A stretch of DNA of 64,000 nucleotides, taken from Ambrosia x helenae (taxonomy: Eukaryota > Streptophyta > Magnoliopsida > Asterales > Asteraceae). A model generated the notes under the pieces. It was not told the DNA's origin. It did not search any database and worked only from the letters and a program-made list of their open reading frames with translations. Below, in pieces: positions 21,097-32,848 of the stretch. Position 1 is the first letter of the stretch. Every line of letters starts with the position of its first letter. The position numbers and the translations under genes are program-made. The DNA is taken from positions 3,063,591 through 3,127,590 of the forward strand of contig CM061224.1 in the NCBI GenBank assembly GCA_030844895.1, read 5' to 3'.

Positions 21097-23140
21097 GGAA
21101 CTCACATGAGAACATAGGCGCTTGGCAGAAATCATTGAAATAATCCATACTTCAAGCTTAATACATGATGATGTGTTGGATGAGAGTGACATGAGAAGAG
21201 GTAAAAACTTTCAGACACGTAGAGATGTTTCATGATTTCTATTGTTTGTAGGTTAATAGTGGTCAATTTTTTTATTTTATTTTTTTGGAAAAGCTTCATC
21301 TAAGCGGGTGTTTGGATTTGCATTTTGGAAGTGATAATAAGATATTATGACTTTAAGTCATAGTTATCGGTATCTAATAGACTAATAGAGAAATGGATTA
21401 TGCTATTGGTTTTTTAGGGGTTTGGTTATCAATTTCGTATCAACTGCAATAAAACTGATTACTAATTTATACCTAATTTAAACATGTTTTGAAAAACTTC
21501 TATACATGTTCTGTTTCATGAACCACCTGTATTTTTCACAATATATAGTCAATTTGTCTTTGACCGATTAGAAAAGTGTGCTTGAGGTGCAAGGCAATAG
21601 TGCCTCGGAGCAGAGGTGTACAAATCGTTTTTTATAAACCAAAGCCGTTTATGTTACACATCGGTTTTGTTTATATATATGTGGAGGAAAAACCTGTGTT
21701 TTTAGAAAGCCCCCAAATCGGTATAACGGGTTGGGATCGGTTTTAAAACCGTATTTTTTTTCTAAAAACCCAGTTTTTTTCCTAGAGTGGGGAACCGAAA
21801 AAGACCAGTTGTAAAAAAACCTGTTAAAAAAAACAGTTTTGGTTTTTTTTCCGGTTTTTCGTACACCTCTACCTCGGAGTGCATCACGCCTTTTAAGACC
21901 ATGTTGGTTGGAATTCCCCAAACATTGAAACATCCTCTGATTATTACAACTTCAAACAGTAGAAGCACACCCATTGACTATAATCTAGCATCTTCAACCA
22001 ATTTTGTTATTACTGATTACTGCTTCTAATTCGTTAAAATCACATAATCACTACAAAATACAAACAGCTTGTGATCTTTTCTGGCATGGCCCTAAAGGTC
22101 AAATCCCATTGTTCGTTTTTTTCCGTCAGTCCCTTGAAAGATTTTACAAATTTAGCATTTTTTGTTCTATATGCAGGCCAAGAAACTGTCCATCAGCTAT
22201 ATGGAACACGAGTGGATGTACTAGCTGGTGACTTTATGTTTGCACAATCATCATGGTATCTCGCGAATCTTGAAAACCTTGAGGTCATAAAGCTTATTAG
22301 CCAGGTATATAATTGCATTGTTTATACTTTAGTATAAGTAGTGTTAAATGGGTCGTGTTCGCGAGTTGGCTGATTGAAACCCAAAAATTTACACCAGCCC
22401 GAACACAACAATAACCTGAAGATCGTGTCTTGACACGTACGCCTGAGCACAACACAAATTTTCGCAAGTTGAAAAGAACATCCAGTTTAGCCCGAAGTTT
22501 TTTTGTTTTATTTTATATTTATCTTCAAATTAAATACACTAGATAACAATTTACAAACAAAAGTAAATTTCTATATAAAATAATTACATTTAATCTATAA
22601 AACTTAATTGTCAATTCTGTTTAATCTATTGTATTTTAGCATAAAATAACCAATCCATTTAAGTTATGACAAAATTTAATTTAAAAGAAATTATAATATG
22701 AAATTGCTAAACGGGTCAAACCCATAGCCAGAGACCTACCAGGTCAACCAATGCGACCCGTTTAACTAAATGTGTGTGCGGGTTTGGCCCGAACCCACAA
22801 ATTCCGTGTGAGGTTCGTGTCAACTTTTGTGTTTCCCTGTCATGTTAGAAATTCTCACCTCTGCTTCAAAAGGATTAAACAAAAAACAGAAGCTAAAACG
22901 TGAACTTTGACAAAGCCAACTGGTAGTGACGTGGCGAAAGGAAGCCTCACCGCATCAGAGTTTTGTGAAACAGGTTCTCTAAACGAAGCTATTGAGCTTG
23001 TGATGAATAGTAACGGGATTAAAAGAGGCCGAGTGCTTGCTAAACATAAAGCTGATGAGGCAATGCAGTGCCTTCCTCATAGTGCATTTCGGTTAGCCCT
23101 CGAGGGAATGGTCAAATTCAATCTTGAGCGTATTGACTAG
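21097..23140 (+). pseudogene. Truncated solanesyl diphosphate synthase (plastid SPS type)
   Basis: Three exonic pieces remain. 21097-21200 encodes ELT, an in-frame TGA (21107-21109), EHRRLAEIIEIIHTSSLIHD and DVLDESDMRRG, including the first Asp-rich motif DDVLD. 22177-22304 encodes QETVHQLYGTRVDVLAGDFM and ends LENLEVIKLISQ. 22913-23140 encodes KPTGSDVAKGSLTA, joined directly to SEFCETGSLNEAIELV and ending FNLERID plus stop. SPS makes the C45 side chain of plastoquinone. Here the exons between ISQ and KP, which carry the second Asp-rich motif (DDILD), are absent, and a stretch between LTA and SEF has also gone. First two splice junctions keep GT-AG and correct phase. With the stop codon and lost active site it cannot be functional. 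It lies wholly inside the Helitron at 19399-23890. Confidence 0.85.
21611..21871. mobile_element. hAT MITE in captured SPS intron
   Basis: Perfect 8-bp TSD CCTCGGAG (21603-21610 and 21872-21879) flanks ends CAGAGGTGTACAAA and TCGTACACCTCTA. The termini resemble those of the 79-376 element (AGAGGTGTA). It sits in the intron between the first two surviving SPS exons. Confidence 0.85.
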
Positions 23141-23890
23141 ATTATTTAGTCCAAGGTTATGCATTTGATCTGTTGCGCTTGAAGTAGTCAAGAAACAATC
23201 TTGTTTATTAGGAGGTTTTAAGGTTATGGTCATTGATGGGCTTTTGTAGAATGTGATGAAATTATAGGAAATTCATATTGCCACCTCTACGCTTGTCTGT
23301 TCGAATTGAGGTTATCTTTTTCTTTCCTTTTTAATGTTTTTCTCCCTGCTAAAACATTGAAGCACAAAAATCTTGTTGAGCTATGTGATTACTGTGTGGA
23401 AACAAATACACACATCGTAGCTTATGAATTTGAAACCATGTGATCACCACATGACATTGCACGATGAGTTTAGCCTTACTATGAACATTGTTGTGAAACT
23501 TCTTCAACCTGTATTTAGAGCTCTTGCATCAACAACTCTCCAGAAGTATAATGTAAACCATAAAAGCAAACGAGTTTATGACTGCTGGTTTGCATCTGCA
23601 ACAGCTTTATGACCGTAGAGTTTGGTTTGATCAAGGCACATAAATCTTTGCATTTATAGTTTTTGTTTTGAGAACATGGATAATGTTACTTATCTTTGGT
23701 TTGTCAAGATTTGTTTGACAATGAATACGAACTGCAACCAGTTTTAAGTGATTTGGTAGTTGTGCACATTTTTATTTTTATGAGTACTTATTAAGACGCA
23801 GTGCACACGTTTTTGTATTTTTGTTTTATTCGTAACACGTGGCAAAAAAAAATATAAATACCCGCAGCAACGCGCGGACATTCTCACTAG

Positions 23891-25277
23891 TAATTATATG
23901 AAGTATGAGTGTGATTTGACACCATCAAAAGCCAGGGCAAAAGCATTGAATGATAACAAGAAGAAAAAAATAAATAAATAAAGAGATAGTTGTGGAGCAA
24001 TTTGTCTATCTTTTACCTTTTCTATGAACCGATCATTCACGAGACTCTCACTTCGTCTTCTTGAAAATATTCATACTTTTCTTGATCATGTTGATCATCC
24101 ACCCATAAAGTTACATGGGTCACCCACATTGCAAGAAAAAGCCCTTTCATCTTTTTTTTTTTATATATATATATAATTAAAAATATTAAATCTTCAATCT
24201 TTTCAAGAAAAAACAAAGACCCTTATGGAAACGAAATTGGGCGTGGAAGGGGGCAAAAAAACGCCCTGAAAACGCCCCCACATCGCCCTCGTGACGTTTT
24301 TGGTCTAAAATGATTTTGGGCGTGTGTTGTTTTCACAGTGTGGAATGGGCTCCTTTTTTGATGACCAATGAAATGCATTTAAATTGGAGCAGGGGGCATG
24401 AAATCCCGCCCACTACGCTTGGTCTTATATAAGGGGTGTTTGGGATTGATTATTCAAAACAGATTATGCGTTTTGGAAAAGCTGTGGTGAAACTGCTTAT
24501 TATTGCGTTTTGGTAGATTAAAAAACTGATTATCTGTGTTTTCAAAACGCAATCCCAAACACTAAAAACTGATTATCTACGTTTTCAAAACGCAATAATC
24601 TAAAAATCAGATTCAAAATGCAATCTCAAACACCATCATAATATTGTTTCTCTATTGGTGATGATTTGTGGATAATAGTCAATTATGAAGCTAGAACATA
24701 TTCGACCATAACTTGTGGACAATTGTGAAGCTAGAACTTATATTAACATACTTTAGAGGTTAATTTCCTTTTTAATTAAATAAAATGTGTTATGTTTTAA
24801 ATAATTTCTTGCGGTTTTTGTAGGCCACATAAAGTAAAATCGACATGCATGATGATTGTATATATATGTTGTCCCATTTATAAGGTTATTTCTCTTTCTC
24901 TTAATTTCTGGACTAGAAAAGCCTTGTGAGTATTTCCTTTTTCATCATTTACCTATATTTATCATGACTTCTTCTCCTTTTCCTTTATTGCAATGCAACT
25001 ATTACCTTTTTTTCTAAACAATGTTCCTTTGGGTGGATCATGTAAACAAATCATTGATCAAGTTTTTACTATGGATCATTCTTCCTTCATCTTTCATTAT
25101 GTTGGTTCATTCATGATCATATCCGCTCTTTTCGGCGTTTTTTACTTGGAATTTCACCTTCAAAATTCAATCCACACCCCCTCTTGATCTACTTGTATAC
25201 TTTTGTTAGCTTTTCATGAGCAACTTTGTACGTTATAGTCACGAATCGGATTCGTATTTAGCCTACTCCAACTAGCA
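23891..25277. other. Upstream region of the HT1-like kinase with MITE remnants
   Basis: The stretch 24430-24640 (GGGTGTTTGGGATTGATTAT ... TGCAATCTCAAACACC) is a MITE-like unit whose relative lies at about 46455-46590 and, weaker, near 21305. The segment 24235-24420 is GGGCGT/CGCCC-rich and Tourist-like. The small frame at 24993-25187 just before the kinase has no family resemblance and is taken as 5' leader. Confidence 0.45.
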
Positions 25278-27268
25278 ATGGGTATTTCTTGTTTCAACCC
25301 TCTAAGGTTCAAGAAGAAGAAGGAGAAACCCATTCCTTACCCGTCGAAAGCGCCATGGAAAAGTGAGATGGAGAACATGGAGAGGAAGAGATTCGACAGC
25401 CTCGAATCATGGTCCATGATTTTGGACTCGGAAAATGTTGAAACATGGGAAGTGGCTAAGGAAGATCAAGAAGAATGGACTGCTGATCTTTCACAGCTTT
25501 TCATAGGGAATAAGTTTGCTTCTGGTGCCCATAGTAGGATTTATAGAGGGATTTATAAGCAAAGGGCTGTGGCTGTCAAGATGGTAAGGATCCCAACTCA
25601 TAAAGATGAGACAAGAGCCATGCTTGAACAACAATTCAAATCAGAAGTTGCTTTGCTTTCTAGACTATATCATCCCAACATAGTACAGGTAAATTTTAAC
25701 TAATCTTTTATTTAATTGCTCTATCACACTTTACAACGAGTAGGCTTTGCAATACAAAAAAGGGTAGCGACGCAACTTGTGGTCCGTTTACCTGCATGTC
25801 ACTCTACTCCTTAAGTAAATAAAAAGGTCGATTAGTTGATGATTGTTAGCCGAGTTAATTTATTATCCATTATGATTATTATTAATCGATTCATCATTAA
25901 TCTTTAAGTTCTAAGCTTGTTAATAATTGTTTTATCTAAAGTTTCAATATTAGGAAAGTCATTAACATGTTATCATTATCATTAGGTTTCTATCATTATC
26001 TTTTTCATTGCAATAATAATGAAACTATCTTTATATAGGGACTTTTGGTTTTCATTTGTTCAATTAACAAAAAAATATTATTTACCAATATCATTTTGTT
26101 CTTCGTTTCAATGATCTTGAAATTAAGTAGGTTTGGCGATGCATAGCTTGCAACGACACTAATTGTTTGTCTACGTATATGCAGTTCATCGCGGCTTGTA
26201 AAAAGCCTCCAGTGTATTGTATCATAACGGAGTACATGTCACAAGGAACTCTTAGAATGTACTTAAACAAGAAAGAGCCTTACTCCCTCTCGACCGAGAC
26301 TGTTTTGAGGCTTGCCCTGGACATATCAAGGGGAATGGAGTACCTCCATTCTCAAGGGGTGGTTCATAGAGACCTAAAGTCCAATAACTTGCTCCTTAAT
26401 GACGAAATGCGAGTAAAGGTGGCTGATTTTGGGACGTCGTGTCTTGAAACACAAACACAAGAATCAAAGGGAAATATGGGGACTTATCGTTGGATGGCTC
26501 CCGAGATGGTTAAGGAGAAGCCTTATACTCGTAAAGTGGATGTCTATAGCTTTGGGATCGTCTTATGGGAGCTTACAACCGCGTTGCTCCCATTCCAAGG
26601 GATGACTCCCGTGCAAGCTGCATTTGCTGTAGCCGAAAAGGTTAGCCAATAGCAAGCCTTACTTGTTTTCGTCGAATTATGCTTGTTTTTTTTTTTTAAC
26701 CTTTGATCACAAGGTTGGCTCGGTCTTTTAGGACCAAAGCGAATAATAAAATTGAGGCTTAAAATTTTTAATTTACATACAAAAAGAAAATTCATTTTGC
26801 TTACAATTGTGTAATTCATATATCATCTGTGCGTATGCATAATTATAAATCCACAAATCTCATCGCCAACAATCACAAACTACCTACGCGTAAATTACAT
26901 TTATTTAATTTTTATATTTTGGGACCCTAGGGAAGTGAAGGCCTAGAGCACTTGCTTTATTTAACTTCTTTTAAGCCGCCCATGTTTGATTACTTTGTGT
27001 TTGTATTGACATACAGAACGAGCGACCACCGCTCCCTGCAAGCTGCCAACCGGCCCTAGCCCACCTGATCAAGCGGTGTTGGGCCGCGGAACCATCAAAG
27101 CGTCCAGATTTCACGGAGATCGTGCAGGCTCTAGAGAAGTACGATGAGTGTGTGAGGGAAGGTCTCCCACTAACTCCTCACACAGGACTCATAAGTAAAA
27201 ACGCAATACTTGATCGTTTCAAACGTTGTGTGGCTATCAACTCTAATTCCATACCTGTACATGCCTAA
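25278..27268 (+). CDS. HT1: Raf-like MAP3K, HT1-type Ser/Thr kinase
   Basis: Exons 25278-25688, 26185-26640 and 27017-27268 join in phase 0 at GT-AG introns to give 372 residues. Kinase landmarks: glycine-rich loop near GNKFASGAHSRIYRG (77-91), VAVK Lys101, alpha-C Glu123, HRDLKSNN (catalytic Asp200), DFG 218-220 and APE 242-244. All catalytic residues are present. The family is plant group C Raf-like MAP3K; sequence such as ENVETWEV, DLSQLFIGNKFASGAHSRIY and VLLxxAFAVAEKNERPPLP is close to Arabidopsis HT1, the kinase that restrains CO2-induced stomatal closure. Arabidopsis HT1 is 345 aa; this protein has about 30 extra N-terminal residues starting MGISCFNP. Gly2 and Cys5 fit N-myristoylation plus palmitoylation, which would place it at membranes (inference). 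It could also be a close paralogue in the same subgroup. Confidence 0.85.
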
Positions 27269-27981
27269 TTAAGTTCTTCAAATTAAATGTTTTTTTTTTT
27301 TTTTGTATTTACTCTTTTCAATTCTATTTCCTAATTAAGCTTACTAATTTAATTACGTAGGTAACATTATTTTTTTTATATTATAAGTTGTATATAATTT
27401 CATGCTTGACTTGTGAATCTTTTTTTAGTTTGCATGTGACTAGTTTGGTACGTTGTATATCAGCTAGGTATCAAATTAAATTTTCATTTTTGGATCCGTC
27501 TCGGTAAAGGTATAAGTAATGTTTTTAAAAACTGGACCGGTGATTAAACTGGACTGACGTACTATACTGTTCAGCGGTTGTATCGGTTTTAAGTAACATA
27601 TAATCTCATAAATAGTTTAAATAAAAACTAAAATTGTCAAATACAAAATAAAGAAAAGAAATATGTCTACTTTTTACATTTTCAAAGGTTTTTTTTTTTT
27701 TTACAAGCCACCATCAAATCTAACTAATTACAATTTTTTTTTCTATCAAACCAATTATTTTGAAAGAAGCTTTATCTCTAAAATAATAAAGAGGATAGGA
27801 AAGTGACTGCAACACCCATTATTTGAAAGAAGCTTGATCTCTAAAATTTCAAAGTGGAAAGTATTAAGGGTCAACTTTAAAAAGAAACTTGTTCACTAAA
27901 AATTCATCTTCGTCTCCACCGTGACTTTTTCGATATGCAAGCTATTGCCTTTTTCTTCATCTCTACCTATTTGCTAATTCG

Positions 27982-28019
<38 letters not shown>
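27269..28019. other. Downstream of kinase gene; A38 homopolymer
   Basis: AT-rich sequence with several T10-12 runs and GAAAGAAGCTTKATCTCTAAAAT repeated at about 27763 and 27822. Ends with a 38-nt A run at 27982-28019, which may be the tail of an undefined retroposon or part of the adjoining LINE. Confidence 0.4.
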
Positions 28020-28021
<2 letters not shown>

Positions 28022-28029
28022 ATTCAACC

Positions 28030-28716
28030 GTGACCCTTCAGAAGAGGTTGGTTGATATAGAGGTGATCAAGAACCCCGACTTCACAACACACAAACGACA
28101 AGCAAACAACCCTAAAAAAGTAATGATCAAGGACGGAAGATTAAGATGGTATAGGCATGTGAAGAGGAGGCAAATGATGGCCCCGGTTAGAGTAGTGGAA
28201 ACCCTCACTGTAGAGGGAAAGAGGTGTAGAGGTAGACCAAAATTGATTTGGGATGAGCGGATTAGGTATGATTTAATAGAGATGCACCTCTCTGAAGACA
28301 TAGTCGAGGATATGGATTCGTGAAGACACAAGATTAAGGTTAAGGATTATTAGGAAGGGTTTGTTTGGTTTTATTGTAGCGTGGTTATAGGAGCTTAGAC
28401 GTTTTCTCTCTCGTAGGAGGTCTGTAAGGGTGGTTTGTATTTGAATGTTTATGGGTTATGTTGTTTTTTGATGATATATATACCTTTGCTTTACTACGTG
28501 ACACTTTCAATGTTTCTCTAATTTCAGTAGCTATTTATTACCTTTTTAGGGTTGTTTGCTTGTCGTTTGTGTGTTGTTAAGCCGTGGGTCTCTCTGGAAG
28601 CAGCCCCTCTATCCGCAATAATAGGGGTAAGGTTTGCCTACATCTCACCCTCCCTAGACCCTACTTTAGCTTTACTAATTGTGGGATTTACTGGGTAAGG
28701 TTGTTGTTGTTGTTGT
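28030..28716 (+). pseudogene. RTE-clade LINE 3' end
   Basis: The frame 28030-28323 encodes DGRLRWYRHVKRR, APVRVVETLTVEGKRCRGRP and KLIWDERIRYDL, the C-terminus of plant RTE reverse transcriptases (often annotated as craniofacial development protein 2-like). The 3'UTR contains GGGGTAAGGTTTGCCTACAT and CAGACCC-type blocks and ends in a (TTG)n tail, standard for RTE LINEs. 5' truncated. A solo LTR is inserted in the TTG tail, whose remainder reappears at 31418. Confidence 0.83.
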
Positions 28717-31417
28717 TGTAAGACCCTAACCCATAAACACGCGATTAACCTTAGAACTTACGGGCTTTGGTCTTAATGAGTAAACACTCCCGATTTCGAA
28801 CTTTGATATTTATGAAACCCAACCCATTATGATTTCTATATTATAGGTCCCAACAAATTTTCTTATAATTAGATTTACTAAAAACATGTACTAAAGCTTG
28901 CGTTTTAATCGGGAACTTAAAATGCGGAAGCTAGTTGAGCGTTCGGGTGTGTTCGGTTCTTCTCGCGACTTGATCTTTGCTCCGGAAGTCCCGCCACATG
29001 AATACCTAGCACCATTACACAAAGAATGGTTAGTGATTTGTCAATAATAGAGGAAATATCCTCTGCTCAGTTTTTCCTTTGATCTAACTATCCTCTGGTC
29101 TGAGCAAACATCCTATGCTCATTTTTCCTCTGGTCTAAACAATCATCTGGTTTGAGCAAACATCCTCTGCTCATTTTTCCTCTGGTCTAAACAATCCTCT
29201 GGTCTGAGCAAACATCCTCTGCTCATTTTTCCTCTAGTCTAATCAATCCTCTGGTCTGGACAAACATCCTCTGTTTCCTTGCTTGTTTTTCCCCAACCTT
29301 TGGGTGTTTTTTAAACCAAGTTCAAGGCCCTTCCTAAGGGCACTTGGGGACTTGTTTGATACCCTTTATTGGGCTTGAAAGATGCCCGTTTATGGTGGTT
29401 TATAACCCCTTTCGGCTTAACTATTACTTACATGTTTTTCACCAAAATCGACCTGTTAAGGCCTTGGACTCTACAAGACACTTTTTAAGCACACCAAAGG
29501 CATTGAAATCATATTGTCAACTCATTAGACACATGTTCAACTAAAAGCACTGTCCGTTTTGTGTAATGATGACTTGTTTCTTAGATTTAACCTTTAGTAA
29601 ATCTTTAAATTCCCAAAACGCCCTTTTATAGCCAAATCTTTAAATTTAGCCATCTATGGCGACACTTTTGATTCAAACCCATTGGTTTCGACTCGATGAC
29701 TTGTTTAAAAACCGCTAAGTCCTTCCGGACTTAGATTTCCACCATTTCTCTAGTTTTCTCATATTTAGTCAATTATAAGCGCATTAGTGCGCATTAGACA
29801 TAGTTATGGAAATAACTTACTTGATTGGCACCCACACTTCATGTGAGTAGTTTTAGCACCCACGTTGCTTCGCCCGAAGGCATCATTTAGCTACGGACTT
29901 ACCATATGGGGTTGACCCATACCTTGCACCCATATGGATTACTTAGGCAACGAGTGCCCAATTTCCAAGTGTCCTCCTGCATACACTCTAGATTGACCAC
30001 ATTAGTCTCTTGGGACTCAATGGTAATGCATTTACCATTTGACCGTTATCCCCAAGTTTCTTAAATCTTAGATAACCGGCTTTTAATGTCGAGTTCGAAT
30101 GGTGAGGGAATCACCCATCCGACCCATTAAGACTCATGATTACATAACTTCCTTATTCATGTGATTTTTATCCAAATCCTGAGTTTATACTCTTGTTTAC
30201 CACATGGCTTTATTGGTTGACCCAATTGATGTTTTTCATCATTTGATCAACACTATATGACTCATTTATGACTATGATTTTGTTGTGACATGAATTCGCA
30301 TAAATCACCCGATTAATAGGTTTCACCCCTTGAGGTCATACCTTTGTCTCACTTCAAAGTCTAAACACTTATATCAATACAAGAGTTGTATTTGTAGACT
30401 AGTAGTGTAAGTATTACTTACCTCATATTTGTTCTTGCTTCCATACGCATTGAGCTTGCTTCCGTTTTGACTCGTTTGCATCCCTAGTTCTTGTACCTAC
30501 TTAGGGACATGTCAAACCTTGTTTTTGTTAGAACACATATTATGGATTTCTTTCATTATCCATGGCATCATGTATTCATTTTACCTCAAGCTCAACATTA
30601 CATTTCTAGTTTTCATGTTCATATATGTTTTACACATTTGTTTCCTCATTCAAGCATTTTATCGAACACCTCATATGAACCATCTTCATCATTTTAGTTT
30701 TAGGTGTTCAAGGCTTTCTAGATTCCGCCAGGGCTTAGCTAACCATTGGCACATGATCATTTCAACAATTAGCACACATACATGATACTAATCACATAGA
30801 AATTGCAAGATTATTCCACATACTAGTGTAGTTCATGATTAGGGTAAAAACCCACTACTTACTCATATCACATAATCATGATTTCTCATGAATCAACAAG
30901 CTATTATGATTTACCATGTTTTTATAGTCTCCTTGATATATACTAACACCTAGAAGACCATAGAGACTAAGAAATTTACGTTTATTAAAACCCTAGAATT
31001 TCATCAAGATCATAAACGAAATCAATATCAATTTCTACCAAATAAAAGGTACCTTGATGTTCTTTAGGGCCTATATGACCCGTTTCTTGCTCATGCACTG
31101 TAAGCCCCTTGATTTTGGCTTGGATTGAGCTTGAGGTTTAGGGTTTGGTTGTTGGAGGAGATGATCTCCTGACCATCACACACGACACACACACACACAC
31201 ACACACTAAGTGTGTGTTTTTATTGATTTATTTTTATAAATAAAGCCCTCTTTATCATATTAGCAACCAAGGCCCCTCAAGTTTAGTCTCGAGTTCATTT
31301 TTAGATTATAACATTAACTAGAATAGTTTCTAGTAATGAGTTTAGCCTCGTTTTTTTATTTTGATAATAACGCCTAATGGCGTAATTAAGCGTAATGGAT
31401 GATTTTGGGGTGTTACA
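28717..31417 (-). mobile_element. Solo LTR, 2.70 kb, in the RTE tail
   Basis: The unit starts TGTAAGACCCTAACC and ends GGGGTGTTACA, with the 5-bp TSD GTTGT at 28712-28716 and 31418-31422 (in a TTG repeat, so less informative). Read from the right end it starts TGTAACACCCCAAAATCATC, a typical Ty3/gypsy chromovirus LTR start, hence the minus call. No second LTR, primer-binding site or gag/pol was found, so it is an LTR left by recombination between two LTRs. It contains a 52-bp minisatellite and a (CA)n run at 31185-31206. Confidence 0.75.
29055..29272 (+). repeat. 52-bp tandem repeat, about 4 units
   Basis: The marker CAAACATCCT recurs at 29105, 29157, 29209 and 29261, exactly 52 bp apart. 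Units share CTGCTCATTTTTCCTCTGGT and CTAAACAATCCTCTGGTCTG with a few substitutions. Located inside the solo LTR. Confidence 0.92.
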
Positions 31418-31422
31418 GTTGT

Positions 31423-32848
31423 TGTATGGTTGCCGGTCCAATCCGGATCTGAAATATTGGGCATAAGTACATAACTACATATAATAACGCGTATTCTACA
31501 AACATATATTTAACTGGCAAAATGGATTTTAATAATCCAACCTTTCGCTTTTTGGTCGATAATAATCCCACATGAGTTTTTCTCTCCACCAGTCCCACCT
31601 TTCAGACATTTTGCTATCAATTGACCCCCCCCCCCCCCCCCGGTTAACTCACACTGACGCCGTTAGCTGAAACTCACAATTATTGGCAATTATTCACGGG
31701 ATTTGAAAGAGGGAATCGAGACGATGATATTGGTATGTTCAATTGCAAAAATAAGCATGATCCGTCAAAAATTGTAAGCTACTAGCCTACTATCCATCAA
31801 AAATATATCATCATCGTCGGGTGGAATGATTACTCCAATAGACCAAGCGGTCTTTCAATTTTGAGAGAGAAATTGAAGAGCTTATTACACTAAGGATGGC
31901 GGTTAATGGTCTCCAATAAGTTAATAAGTTGAAAAAAGTGTTTGACAAACCAAAAATCCTTTTTGTTTTAACTTTTCATTTGGTTTTTGATAAGTTGTTT
32001 TGAAAAAGTAAGGATTTGTGATTTATCAAAGCTACTTGATATATATTTACCTACATGCCTCCTTATGTACTTATACATACTATCCTTATATCATTTTTGG
32101 TCATTTTATCTTATCTGAATAAGTTAAACCAAACACTTTTTACAAAATAACTTATTGACTTATTGTTTTTCCCCACCACATAAGCTAATCCAAACATTTT
32201 TTTAAAAACTCATTTCCAAGTCTGGATGTTATGGGGGGGGGGGGGCATAGGCACAACGAGCTCAAGCCAATGGCGGCTACACCGTCCCCTTGGCGCGCCA
32301 TTGTCATAAGCGGCTGCCACAAGACGAGTCTCCACCTGGTCAAAGTGACCGTTGAACGGTTAGATTAAAAAAACCCTCAAATTTTCCAAATAGAAATTTC
32401 CCCCCCCCCCCTCTTTTTTTTTTTTTTTTTTTGCACCAAATCTCGTACAATTCTCACAATAATTTTTACACCAAATCACTCTTTCTAAAAAATACCAAAC
32501 CCTCAAACAATGTATTCTTCATCTTCGTCGGGTTTTTCATCTACACATGAAGTAGTAATTTTTTTTATAAAATCGTGGCGCAAGCGGCACATATCATTGC
32601 TGAGGAAGAAGGAGAGGAAGTCGACTCGGTACCACAAACTAGGCAAGCGGCTATAAACAGAGACCAACAAGATTAGTTTTATATATTTTTTTAGATTTTA
32701 TATGTGTATTATATTTATATTTTTTTTAGATTGTAGATGTTTATTATATTTATATTTTTTTAGATTGTAGATGTTTATTATATTTATATTTTTTTTAGAT
32801 TGCAGATGTTTATTACATTTATATTCACAAATATGTGTAGGTGTCCAT
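31423..32848. other. Repeat-rich intergenic DNA
   Basis: Contains a C18 run at about 31624-31641, G13 at about 32233-32245, C11 and T18 runs at 32401-32434, and an AT-rich MITE-like segment 31910-32215 (TAAGTTGAAAAAAGTGTTTG ... AAACCAAACACTTTTTACAA). From about 32230 it is likely the 5' part of the Harbinger locus that follows. Near 32690-32820 AGATTGTAGATGTTTATTAT is repeated three to four times. Confidence 0.45.

Larger units (their letters stand above)
19399..23890 (+). mobile_element. Gene-capturing Helitron, ~4.5 kb
   Basis: The proposed 5' end TCTATAATACATTATAAAGG follows A at 19398. The 3' end has CCCGCAGCAACGCGCGG (23861-23877) followed ten bases later by CTAG and host T at 23891. 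Hairpin, CTAG and A/T insertion site are all Helitron hallmarks, and this hairpin is a form I recognise from many plant Helitrons. It encloses the solanesyl diphosphate synthase pseudogene with introns still present, as expected for DNA-level capture. No RepHel frame, so it is non-autonomous. The 5' end is the less certain limit, because TC-starting AT-rich sequence is common. The part 22340-22850 is AT-rich insert-like DNA with GGGTCGTGTTCGCGAG at its left side. Confidence 0.7.

Noticed and set aside
22907..23140. Open frame ending LERID as a separate small gene
   Set aside because: It is the last exon of the SPS pseudogene; the methionine is not a genuine start and the enzyme core is missing.
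24993..25187. Small hydrophobic protein upstream of the kinase
   Set aside because: No family resemblance, AT-rich, and in the position of the kinase 5' leader; could be a uORF but there is no support.
28038..28331. Minus-strand open frame of 97 residues
   Set aside because: Shadow of the RTE reverse transcriptase frame on the + strand.
29055..29272. CRISPR-like array
   Set aside because: Contiguous 52-bp tandem units with no unique spacers in a plant genome; a minisatellite.
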